A DNA stretch of 64,000 bases. It comes from Mesostigma viride (taxonomy: Eukaryota; Streptophyta; Mesostigmatophyceae; Mesostigmatales; Mesostigmataceae). Below the pieces are notes generated by a model. It was not told where the DNA came from. It made no database searches and saw only the letters and a program-made list of their open reading frames with translations. The stretch lies in NCBI GenBank assembly GCA_009746045.1, contig RPFO01001880.1:1-64000 (forward strand), in the 5' to 3' direction. Positions within the stretch are counted from its first letter, which is position 1, and every line of letters starts with the position of its first letter. Position numbers and translations under genes: made by a program. This document shows positions 35,301 to 43,049 of this stretch, piece after piece.

Positions 35301-38300
35301 CCTCGGCTCACCGTGTTGCCCAGATTCGCCAGGCCCGCCATCGGCCGCCCCCCCCTGGTCCCGGAACCCAGGGGGCTCCCCTTCTCGCTGTGGCTGTCCG
35401 CCGGCTCCCCTCTCTGGACCAAGATGAGGAAAGGAGAGCATAACACAGGGTAGATAGCAGGTGTAATCGGAAAGGAAACAAGAACAAGAACAACACATGA
35501 GCGCTGTGGCCCTCCGCCGGCTACCCTCGCTGGGGACGAGAACCACACGGATTGCCGCAAGGATACGGAACGTCAAGGCAACAAGAAGAAGTAAGGCTCT
35601 CCGATCAACGCAACAAGAAGAAGTAAGGCTGAGGCGCTTTAGAACCAGACTGTGAACGGTCAGAGGGAGGGATCTGCATCGCTTTGTCGCTTCCTGTTGC
35701 AGGGGCGGAAATGGCGATAGAAGTACCCAACGGGGCCTAAGAATGACAGTCAAAGCTGCTATGAACCGATAACTTAAAACACGGGGCTTTACTATGATTC
35801 TCTATACCAATAGAAGTACCAACAGGGACCTCAAAGAAGAATGACAGTCACAACAGCTACTATCGATTACTGGGAAAACGGGGCTTTACTATGATTCTCT
35901 ATAGCAATAGAAGTACCAACCGGGACCTGACAGATGATTTTCAGTCACAATTCCTAGTAATCTACTACTCAAATCACAGGGCTCTACTAAATTTCTTGAG
36001 GCCCTGCCTTGTGGGTCATAATAATCCATCTGCGATGGTGACGGTGGTGTGTGTGTGTGTATGCGTTTGTGGGTTTGCGTGTCAGTTCCACTGCACCAGC
36101 TCCATCCAATCGTGCGTTTGTGGGTTTGCGTGTCAGTTCCACTGCACCAGCTCCATCCAATCGTCCATGGCCTTCCAGTGGATCCGCAACCACCAATTGT
36201 AACGGTATCTGTGTCTGCCCGAGGGTTGTGGGTGTCATAATCATCGCTCGCTGTCCTCCCCTGACCATGACTCGGCTCATTGGGCGATGGCTGGACAAGA
36301 ATTTCACGAGTTTCAGGGTGTTTGACCATTACTAGCTGCATCACAAGTAGAGGGGTGGGGGGCATTTTTCATCCGCAACCAGAAGGCCAAGCAGGAGGCA
36401 TCCAGGCTTGTGGTAGACGCAAACTTCTATTCTCAGCAAGCTTCTGTAGGATGCAGCGCATATGGAAGGGGCGAAGTACTTTGCTGCTGGGAAGTAGGAA
36501 TAGTTACCTTTTATTCGTAAATAGCGCAGTTGTTGGCCACAATTTTTTCCATAACTGGAAATAAGGTAGGCTCAAATGTACCATCAACATGGTGCACTCA
36601 CACGCCTACTGTCATCACAGTAGAGGCCACCGTTCGTACCTACAACATCAGCATACCAGTAATAATAGGGCACTCCCAGTACCACTGTCAACACAGTAGA
36701 GGCCACCGTTAGTACCTACAACATCAGCATACCAGTAATAATAGGGCACTCCTTGTACCACAGTGCACTCAGGCGCCCACTACCATCCCATCGCCCGAAC
36801 GAGAAGCCAACCGCACTTGTGTGTCTACATATGTGTTATGTGGTTGTGGTCACTGCGCAGGGCAATCTCACGGGCCAACACGCACATATCGGCCACATGA
36901 AAACCCGACTGCACTTTTGTGTGTCCACATATGTGTGTACGTGGTTGTGGTCATGGCCATCTCGCGGGCGAGCACGTACCCATCGTCCAAACGAGAAGGC
37001 GCGCGTGGGCGTCGACGTTGGTCGCGGCGTGAAACCCGACAGGCTGACCTTGGGGGTGGACGTGCCCTTGGGGGTGCTTGATTCCATGCTCACGCGCTGG
37101 ATGCGCCGCTCCACCTAACGCCATATAGGGAGACGATTAGGAAGCAACAGTTCGAATAGGTGAAAAGGGGCCCCGGTCCATGCTCACGCACTGGATGCGC
37201 CGCTCCGCCCAGCATTTATTCATGACTGCGTCACGCGACATTAGTGGCGAATGACACCAAGCGAGATCGGGTACCGCGGATGGGGAGGGGCGCCCACGAG
37301 ACCAGTTGGGGCACTCGCAAGCACGATGGGGTAGCAGAACCAGGTTGGTAGGAAGCAGCTGGGCAGGGTGTGGACTCTGCGCGGGCCACCACCCACCAGT
37401 GTGCGACACGCTGCGTGGTCCACTCGCCACAGAGCCACATGCTGCCTATGCAACCCGTCACCAGAGAGAGACCAATACTAGACGAGTACAACCGCAGCGT
37501 TCAACGCAAGGACTCGGCAGCAGCATTCGACACTGGCTGCTCAACAAGTCACCACAAAGCCACACACTGCCTGTGCACACGCACACGCACACAGCATGGT
37601 CCAGACAGCATGGTCCACACAGCATGGTCCAGACAGCATGGTCCAGACAGCATGGTCCAGACAGCATGGTCCACTCATCCCCCCCCCCCCCGGAGACGGC
37701 CTATCCCCTATCCGCACCCACCGCCGTGTCCAGCTCCGCGACACCATCGTGCGGCGACGCGAGCATGGGTGGGGGGCCCTGCACGCCTGGCCCCAGGGGG
37801 GACAGCCGGGCCAAGTGGTGCTGCAGCGGGCTGGTGGTGGCCGTGAAGGGCGACCGTTGCGACAAGAGCGTCGGCGACTGCGCGATGGCGATGCCTTTTG
37901 GGGAGAAGCCAGCGTCACGCACGTCGACCTGCAGGGGGGGGGACGGATGATAGGGATGAAAGTAAAGGCGGGGGGGCGGATGATAGGGATGCAAGTAAAG
38001 GAGGGGGAGCGGATGACAGGGATGCAAGTGAAGGAGGGGGGGCGGATGACAGGGATGCAAGTGAAGGTGGGCATACCAGTTTTTTAGTAATTAATCTGGT
38101 CGGGCAGGTGCCAGAAATAGGGCGAGCCAAGGCATGCCTGGACGAGTACTCATGACGTAGTGCTACATTACTGTAGGATGCTGCTACTATGAGAAGCTTG
38201 CAAGAGGGCTACGCAAGCCTAAACAAGTAGGTGTCACGAACATCAATCTGGGGGGGGGGCAGACGATAGGTTTACTACCCAGGACGGGCTTATTAACGAA

Positions 38301-39873
38301 TAGGGCTTAACGACAAGGGGTGGGCAAATATAGATGTTAAACAAGGGGTGAGTAGGTACCCTGTCGGTGCAACGCTAGCGTTTCCTTGCCCATCCCCATC
38401 TTGATCACTGCCCCCTTAATCAGACCCACGTAAGCTTCTTGGCAAGAGATGGTATGATGAGATAATGCATGTAATTATATTATATCACATATATTATGCA
38501 GATCCATTCCACCATCCATCAAGGAATATGTGCTACATGATCTCCCAACGGAGGCATGTTATAATTTAATTTAATTTAATTTAATTATGCAGATGAAAAT
38601 GAAACTATATATTTTAATATAATCTCGTTTTACTAAATGATACTATGAAATACTATACCCCCTTATCATATATATTATACTACTAGTACATTACATAACA
38701 TTATAGTAGTATAATACTATATCATATATTGCATTTATTATACTATATCAATGAGACAACCAGCGCATTTATCATACTATATTATTAAACTACACTGCAG
38801 CAGTATTACACATATTTTTTTTACTTGACAGCGTCGTTCCTGTCCACGCCTTCCTCCTGTTGCCACTCTGGCACCGTAACGTCCCATTCTCATTCAAGAC
38901 AGTGTTGCCTTCCGCGTTGTTTCCCCACTCACATCCGGCTTCTGCCTGCTCTTTTCGTTGTCATCTACCTGCACCCCATAAAATTATACATACATAATTA
39001 TATATACCTTTAATTATACATATAAAAACTCTTTGTGCCCCCCATCAAGCAACTACAGCATAGTGATAGTCTTCAAGTACGAGTAGGAGTACGGGTGCTA
39101 CAGTATTTGATACTCCACGTACACTAACTATAAAAGTTTTCCCATTTCACCTCCAGCTTCTGCCGCAGGGTTGCATCCGATATCTGAGAACCCATTAACA
39201 CCAGCTACCGTCTGCGCCCACCACCGCAAGTATGGGCTCACCTCCAGCTTCTGCCGCCGCCGGCCCGCCTCCCCCTCGCGCGCCTGCGTGGGCGACCGCA
39301 TGGCCTCCTCCCCGATCTCCAAACTGGCCAGCGACGTGAGAGCGAGCCCAGCACCCAGGCGGTCCCTGGAAAACATCGAGCGGCCGCTGTTGATGGGGGT
39401 GATGCCACTGGCGCCCCCAACGCTTGCCCCGTTGCCCGACCGCGATGACAACGACGACGGTGACGGCGACGATGATGACGTCATTACTGGACTGGGCAGC
39501 TGGAGAGAGGGCAGGGTGTGCGGGAGGGCAGTTCTCAGCACGGTGGACCCGCTTCCGCCACTTACCGGCCGCCCGGGCCCCTGGGGCAGCTCCCCCAGGG
39601 CCGGGGGCATCATCCGGGGCATCCCAGGGAGCAGCGCTGAGCTGGAGGCGGGGGGTTCGGCGACATGCCTGACACGGTCCAGGGGGATACGTGCGGGTGA
39701 CAGCAACGCCGCTGACATCTCGGAGAGCCGGTTGGTGTCCACGGGGGACAGAAGGGGCGGTCGGGAGGACATCTTGATCTCCGTGCCCAGGGGGGCCAGG
39801 GACGCGGGCGGCTTGCTGCGCTGGCCTATGCCAGGGTGGCTCGCGCCCGCCGTGGGGGTGGAGGGCCGCGCGT
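20365..39873 (-). CDS. Ubiquitin-specific protease, USP2/USP8/USP15-like
   Basis: Cysteine deubiquitinase. Coding segments on the minus strand, 5' to 3': 39242-39873, 37722-37928, 36980-37114, 35312-35413, 33826-33949, 32909-33020, 31630-31699, 29768-29942, 29243-29346, 27859-28270, 26644-26766, 25870-25969, 20365-20500. Every join keeps frame. Motifs in order: GLANLGNT at an exon end with catalytic Cys as the first codon of the next exon (CFMNTILQCL); VAPSNFLRQMVTVAPHFEGN; EEHDCQEFLTTLLELMNDDLNR; WKSYLGECNSIIT then DLFAGQL; two zinc-ribbon pairs (CVQCTVC, CSTCN); VLVIHIKRFTYS; PLRDLSLSEF; His box YDLFAVGHHAGSMASGHYFA; WYCFNDDAVTP; AYLLFYKRS. The first three exons encode a Ser/Pro-rich, probably disordered region. 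The true start codon and any exon right of 39873 were not found. About 810 residues are visible. Confidence 0.92.
20583..24590. repeat. Mosaic pentanucleotide array, about 3.9 kb, inside a USP intron
   Basis: Blocks in order on the plus strand: TCGTT (to 20850), CAGGT (to 21135), AAGGT with interspersed CAGGT and GAGGT blocks (to about 22380), GAGTT (to about 23478), GAGGT (to about 23766), GAGTT, then alternating GTGTT/GAGTT decamers, then GTGTT to about 24530. All blocks keep the same 5-bp register. The array fills most of the last intron of the USP gene (20501-25869). All long frames through it are artefacts. Confidence 0.96.
24591..25296. other. USP intron, non-repetitive part
   Basis: Mostly unique intronic sequence. 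It holds one 38-bp direct duplication (AGTTGGCTGGGAAGGTGTAC at about 25060 and 25098). Confidence 0.5.
25297..25690. repeat. 33-bp tandem repeat, about 11 units
   Basis: The unit begins AGGATGACAAGACTAGCACA and recurs every 33 bp from 25297, with shortened units near 25480. Because 33 is a multiple of three, both strands stay open. It lies in the last USP intron. Confidence 0.92.
26244..26440. repeat. 49-bp tandem repeat, four units
   Basis: CACACAGCCAATGAAGGATA recurs at 26244, 26293, 26342 and 26391 in the USP intron between the exons at 25870 and 26644. Confidence 0.92.
26541..26592. repeat. Echo of the 3' end of USP exon 26644-26766
   Basis: A 24-bp block beginning TTGTCCGGCGTGCCAAACTC is identical to the exon end, 91 bp away (26558 against 26649). 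It lies in the downstream intron. Confidence 0.88.
26766..27720. other. USP intron, no other gene seen
   Basis: Intron between the exons at 26644 and 27859. Short open frames here have no family signature. Confidence 0.5.
27713..27860. repeat. 64-bp tandem echo of the 3' end of USP exon 27859-28270
   Basis: GGATACCGATCACCAGCAC at 27725 and 27789 copies the exon end and donor (GGATACGGATCACAAGCAC at 27853) with an exact 64-bp period. The copies lie in the downstream intron. Confidence 0.88.
28778..29017. repeat. 48-bp tandem repeat, five units
   Basis: GGGCCACTTGGCCAAACAGC starts at 28778, 28826, 28874, 28922 and 28970. The period is a multiple of three, so long frames on both strands are artefacts. 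It lies in the intron downstream of USP exon 29243-29346. Confidence 0.93.
29041..29160. repeat. Echoes of the 3' end of USP exon 29243-29346
   Basis: The exon end and donor read GGCCATACCTTGGGGATGGG on the plus strand from 29235. Two copies lie at about 29047 (GGCCATACCTTTGAGATGGG, followed by the matching CACCAACAGGTCGAGGAA) and about 29127 (GGCCATACCTTTGGCATGGG). A weaker third copy is near 29195. Confidence 0.88.
29536..29583. repeat. Interstitial TTTAGGG-type telomere-like repeat
   Basis: Four to five exact or near-exact TTTAGGG units lie in the USP intron. A shorter run (about 2.5 units) lies at about 26467-26487. TTTAGGG is the plant and green-algal telomere unit. Confidence 0.7.
30340..30700. 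repeat. 21-bp tandem repeat
   Basis: Units of CCTTACGTACAGCCCTTATT plus one base, about 15 copies decaying at both ends, in the USP intron between the exons at 29768 and 31630. Open frames are repeat artefacts. Confidence 0.88.
31171..31630. repeat. 114-bp tandem array copying the 3' end of USP exon 31630-31699
   Basis: Units start at exactly 31171, 31285, 31399 and 31513, and the true exon border is at 31627. Each unit contains the exon end (codons for M-N-D/G-D-L-N/K-R-A-K) followed by an intact GTGAG donor, then about 75 bp of intron. The four copies lie in the downstream intron. Confidence 0.93.
31692..31935. repeat. About 72-bp array copying the 5' end of the same USP exon
   Basis: Four units begin with CATGTTCCCTGG or close variants near 31692, 31764, 31836 and 31909. 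CATGTTCC is the first eight bases of exon 31630-31699 and CTGG is its acceptor. The copies lie in the upstream intron, so this 70-nt exon sits between two arrays made from its own borders. Confidence 0.85.
32430..32610. repeat. About 63-bp intronic direct repeat, three decayed units
   Basis: GAAACAGCGACAC(A/T)AATAGCAGATA followed by GGGAGCGGTTGT recurs in the USP intron between exons 31630 and 32909. Confidence 0.75.
33560..33760. repeat. Decayed echoes of the 3' end of USP exon 33826-33949
   Basis: CTGTTGATGAACTTCAGC followed by AGCGCCTGCCTCTCCC at about 33570 matches the exon end (CTGTTGATGATCTTGAGC, then GCCTTCCTCTCCCC). Weaker fragments lie near 33667 and 33740. Confidence 0.65.
34147..34300. 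repeat. G-rich GGAAGGCGGAAGGGCGGGCA repeat
   Basis: About 150 bp of 10-20 bp units in the USP intron between the exons at 33826 and 35312. Purine-rich on the plus strand. Confidence 0.85.
34301..35110. other. USP intron, unique sequence
   Basis: Long overlapping frames on both strands at 34450-35030 have no conserved motif and lie wholly inside the intron. I do not call a gene here. Confidence 0.45.
35113..35250. repeat. Two echoes of the 3' end of USP exon 35312-35413
   Basis: GCCTCAACTCACTGTGTTGCCC at 35121 and GCCTCAGCTCACGGTG at 35208 repeat the exon end and donor GCCTCGGCTCACCGTG at 35300. They lie in the downstream intron. A copy of the exon's 5' end (CTCCGCCGGCTACCC) lies upstream at about 35515. 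Confidence 0.82.
35700..35970. repeat. Intronic repeat with 92-99 bp period, three units
   Basis: ATAGAAGTACC recurs at about 35717, 35809 and 35908, with long matches between (ACGGGGCTTTACTATGATTC twice). No exon is involved, but the period matches that of the exon echoes nearby. Confidence 0.8.
36780..36975. repeat. Two echoes of the 3' end of USP exon 36980-37114
   Basis: ATCTCACGGGCCAACACGCA at about 36865 copies ATCTCGCGGGCGAGCACGTA at 36958, which spans the exon donor. CCCATCGCCCGAACGAGAAG at about 36786 copies CCCATCGTCCAAACGAGAAG in the exon. Flanking intron (GTGGTTGTGGTCA) is copied too. A 5'-end copy lies upstream at about 37178-37208. Confidence 0.85.
37599..37672. repeat. 14-bp tandem repeat, about six units
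   Basis: ACAGCATGGTCCAG repeats just downstream of USP exon 37722-37928. Confidence 0.9.
37935..38066. repeat. About 31-bp G-rich tandem repeat, four units
   Basis: GCGGATGATAGGGATGCAAG units abut the acceptor of USP exon 37722-37928. Confidence 0.88.
38504..38583 (+). mobile_element. Short 5'-truncated LINE 3' end with 11-bp target duplication
   Basis: Eighty bases matching the 3' terminus of the LINE family at 55662 and 60162 (TATGTGCTACATGATCTCCC, then GGAGGCATGTTATAATTT and an AATTT-type tail). It is flanked by perfect direct repeats ATTATGCAGAT at 38493-38503 and 38584-38594. It sits in a USP intron. Confidence 0.9.
38595..39120. other. AT-rich USP intron segment
   Basis: Strongly AT-rich from about 38595 to 38820 and again near 39000, with no repeats of fixed period and no gene. 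Confidence 0.55.
39144..39168. repeat. Echo of the 3' end of USP exon 39242-39873
   Basis: TCACCTCCAGCTTCTGCCGC at 39147 is identical over 20 bp to the exon end and donor at 39238; the offset is 91 bp, in the downstream intron. Confidence 0.88.
39500..39565 (-). other. Possible 66-nt retained intron inside USP exon
   Basis: Within the Ser/Pro exon, GCCG precedes a strong donor GTAAGT, and CCTGCCCTCTCTCCAG is a strong acceptor 66 nt downstream. The segment is open and a multiple of three, so it can be spliced or kept without changing frame. Confidence 0.5.
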
Positions 39874-39889
39874 CTGGTGGAGAGGAGAT

Positions 39890-40060
39890 TGGGCAGATGG
39901 ACATGGCAACCGGCGGTGGTGTGGTGAGATGGAAATGGTGGAACCGTGGGGTGGTGAGGTGGGCATGGTTGAAGAGCGGAGTGGTGAGGTGGAAATTGCT
40001 AAGTTGCGGGGTGGCAAGATGGACATGGCAATCGGCGGCGGGGCGGCCAGATGTTCGGTT
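39890..40060. repeat. About 37-bp degenerate repeat upstream of the USP exon
   Basis: Four to five units built on GGTGAGATGGAAATGGT lie just upstream of the acceptor of exon 39242-39873. The open minus-strand frame through them probably is not exon, since CTCCTCTCCACCAG is a good acceptor at 39874. Confidence 0.7.
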
Positions 40061-40138
40061 CCCACTGCAGTGCATGATGGGGGGTTGAGGAGATGTCAAT
40101 AACATGATACAATTATGTAAAAACTTATATTATGTACT

Positions 40139-40395
40139 ATGTGGGTGGGTGGGTGGGTGGGTGGGTGGGTGGGTGGGTGGGTGGGTGGGTGGGTGGGTGG
40201 GTGGGTGGGTGGGTGGGTGGGTGGGTGGGTGGGTGGGTGGGTGGGTGGGTGGGTGGGTGGGTGGGTGGGTGGGTGGGTGGGTGGGTGGGTGGGTGGGTGG
40301 GTGGGTGGGTGGGTGGGTGGGTGGGTGGGTGGGTGGGTGGGTGGTGGGTGGGTGGTGGGTGGGTGGGTGGGTGGGTGGGTGGGTGGGTGGTGGGG
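40139..40395. repeat. (GTGG)n microsatellite
   Basis: About 255 bp of nearly perfect GTGG units with a few shortened units near 40345-40395. G-rich plus strand could form quadruplexes. Confidence 0.97.
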
Positions 40396-43049
40396 CGGCA
40401 GGGCAGGGCAGGGCAGGGAAAAAAATTTGGAAATAGTGAGCTGAAAAAGACAGATGAGCAGGGGGAGAGGCCAGGGAAACAATGGCTATAGACAGAATCG
40501 GTCAGCACTGGGGACCTGGCTTGGGGGCGGGAGAGGGACGAGGTGTGTGGGGGGGGGGGGAACTGACGTTTGGCAGCTCATTCCAATAGCTGTGTGGCTG
40601 GTGACTTGACCAACGCTCGTAAGGCTATAAATATGTCGGAGGCCTTGTGACCTTATGTCTGGAAATGCGAATGGGAGGGAACTTGCGCATGAAACTAAAC
40701 TTGGGCATGGAGACTGGAGTGACGCTGGCACGCAGTTCCACCTAGCTTACACTTGCAAGGATGAACACCCTATCTCTTAGCAAGGATGAACACCCTATCT
40801 CTTAGCAAGGATGAACACCCTATCTTGAAGGGCATACAAAATGGATTGGTTGAAATTGGGTCGCAGTAAGGCCAACGGAGTAAGGCCAACCTAAATGGTG
40901 CCTATTTAGGGGTTCCGACAGCAAAATCGCAACCCCTCTGTATAAAGCAGTGGAATGGATGTTTGCTAAATGCAAACGCAGCAAGTACTGAGGAAAAGCG
41001 ATCAATCAACTGACACACCAAACAGAGATAAGAAAACAGCTAGCTTCTTTTGCACTAGGTAGCTTGGGGATGGCCAAAAACATTCCTGCAAACAAGCATC
41101 CCTGCACATCACTGACAATGGACAGGCAACAATGCCATGTATGCATGGGAGGCCGCCCTGGCTGTCCGTGGGAAAATGCCAGTTTTGACCCAGCTCGCAC
41201 CCCTCCATATTTCCTTTCAATTGCTTGAAACGGTTCCACATTGATGTATTCATCTCAACGAACGCAAATTGTAGTGGCAAGGCAGGCCTGAATTATTATT
41301 ATAAGGTAGACATGTCGCCGAGCTTTATGCTCTCCCAATCCGGCGCGCCTCTAAATGTGTTTCAAGCCTATCTGTGGGATCTGGACCATGGGGCAGCCTT
41401 ACTGCATCCGCCACGCTTTTGTTATGCCGAAGCTTTATTGCACCCACAGCTGCGCCCGCACCATGATGCGGAGAGAGCGCTATGTGGCCTGCCCACTGAG
41501 GGCAGTGAGAGAAGCTAGGGCGCCCTCCCTCCTGCTCGTTGTAATGTAGGGGTTTAAGGCTCCTTTATTGGTGCCCACGTGACGCAGTCTACGTGATAGT
41601 TAATTAATTAATTAATGTCGCCGAGGGAACTCCTCGTTTCACGGGAACCAGGGGATTAATAGGAAATTTTGATGTCCTTACCCAATGGAGGATGAGAAGC
41701 GGTTTCCAGCCGACCCATGCGTCCGTTACTCGAGGATGTTCGCCGTATGGTCCTGCCGGACAGTGCTGCCCCTTCAAAACTAGCAGTTTCGACCATCATG
41801 ATTTGCGGATTCTCTGCGTCACATTCTACTATTCCGGCACGCTGTGCTCGCTGCCCTTAATTAGGGACGGCTTATTATCTGACGCATGGCGATGCTGAAA
41901 CGAACTTCAATCGGATAACCGGCAAACTTGGCGATATAATATTCGGCCGCCAGATGCCATTGTCACGCTGGGGTTGACCAAGATGTTAGGCAGTTCATTA
42001 TAATTCCAACGTGTATGCTTTCTACAACCAACCAATTGCACGCCTGGAGTGGTCAATCATGGATTTCACATATAGCTAACCGATTGTGGATTGAAATTCC
42101 TGAATAATTTAGTTCGAGACCAGCTGTCCTTAAGGGACAACAGGGTCACAGCCACATTCAATTTAGGGCTCCGCGGGTCTGCAGAAAACAGATCGAATAA
42201 AAGACATCCATTTCCTACACATGTAAATAAAATGTAATTGTTAAAATATATTTCCATAAAACAAGCATTGCTGCATGCTACGTAACCTTTCATGGCTCCG
42301 CTCGCTGGTATATTTTTACGCCATACATGACTGGCCGGTGCGCACCAGAAACCTCAATTTTGCGACGAGGTCCACCTGGACTGAAAATGCAAGAAATCAG
42401 TACGGCACAAGCTATATGCAAGGCCCAAAGCGCGAGAAGCGAGGCAGAATACATGTACACAGTACAGACTCGAATTAGAAATGCCTCCTGAGTGCGTTCT
42501 CGCGTACGGCGCTGTGCGCAGGATATGACCGTACTCGACACAAGTGCAAGCAAAGCAAGTTTCAGCTCTCTCCTGGCTCTCCACTATGTGGAGTTGTTGT
42601 TGTTGTTGTTGTTGCCCACGCTGCACATGGGCAGCCCTGTCGGTCCACCGGCGCGGGAATAAACTCAACTCAACTCAACATGGGCAGCAGAGATTTGGAA
42701 ACGGCCGAGGGTCCCGAGTTCGATTCCCGCCACGCGAACTCCGCACCAACTGCGTTCAGGAGAATCTACTGTAGAGGAGAATGCCCGACGCCCCCGTATC
42801 AGCCCGGCCCCCGCGGGCCGGGCCCGCCGGCCATCGCCCCACGCTGGCGGCTGTCACAAAGAAACTCTCAAGGCCGAACAGGCAGGCACTCACTACGCAC
42901 TCAGGGGCAGGCAGGCCACCGGTACCGTACGCGGGCCCACTGGCCTGTTTGCTTGGCGTGCTCCCATGAAAGTCGCCGCCTTCGGACTGTACCTCGCGCG
43001 CATTCCCTGTTTCCCGCTCCGTGGCGGACATAGCCCAGCGTCAGAGAAA
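40396..43049. other. Divergent intergenic region between USP and eIF3h
   Basis: It should hold the promoters of both genes and any undetected 5' exon of the USP gene. It includes a 25-bp repeat (TTAGCAAGGATGAACACCCT, three units, about 40755-40825), the dispersed FQAYLW repeat at 41325-41500, a (GTT)n stretch at about 42595 and (AACTC)n at about 42662. A tRNA B-box-like block, GAGTTCGATTCC, is at about 42716. No gene recognised. Confidence 0.5.

Noticed and set aside
40096-40508. Thr-His-Pro-Pro and Gly-Trp-Val repeat proteins
   Set aside because: Products of the (GTGG)n microsatellite on either strand.
42680-42780. tRNA gene or SINE head with B box GAGTTCGATTCC
   Set aside because: The T-stem has two mismatches and I find no A box or cloverleaf at the right spacing. 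Kept only as a note in the region entry.
42756-43031. Minus-strand 91-residue frame as first exon of the USP gene
   Set aside because: It overlaps the eIF3h 5' region, has no donor that joins 39873 in a supportable way, and shows no USP-related sequence.
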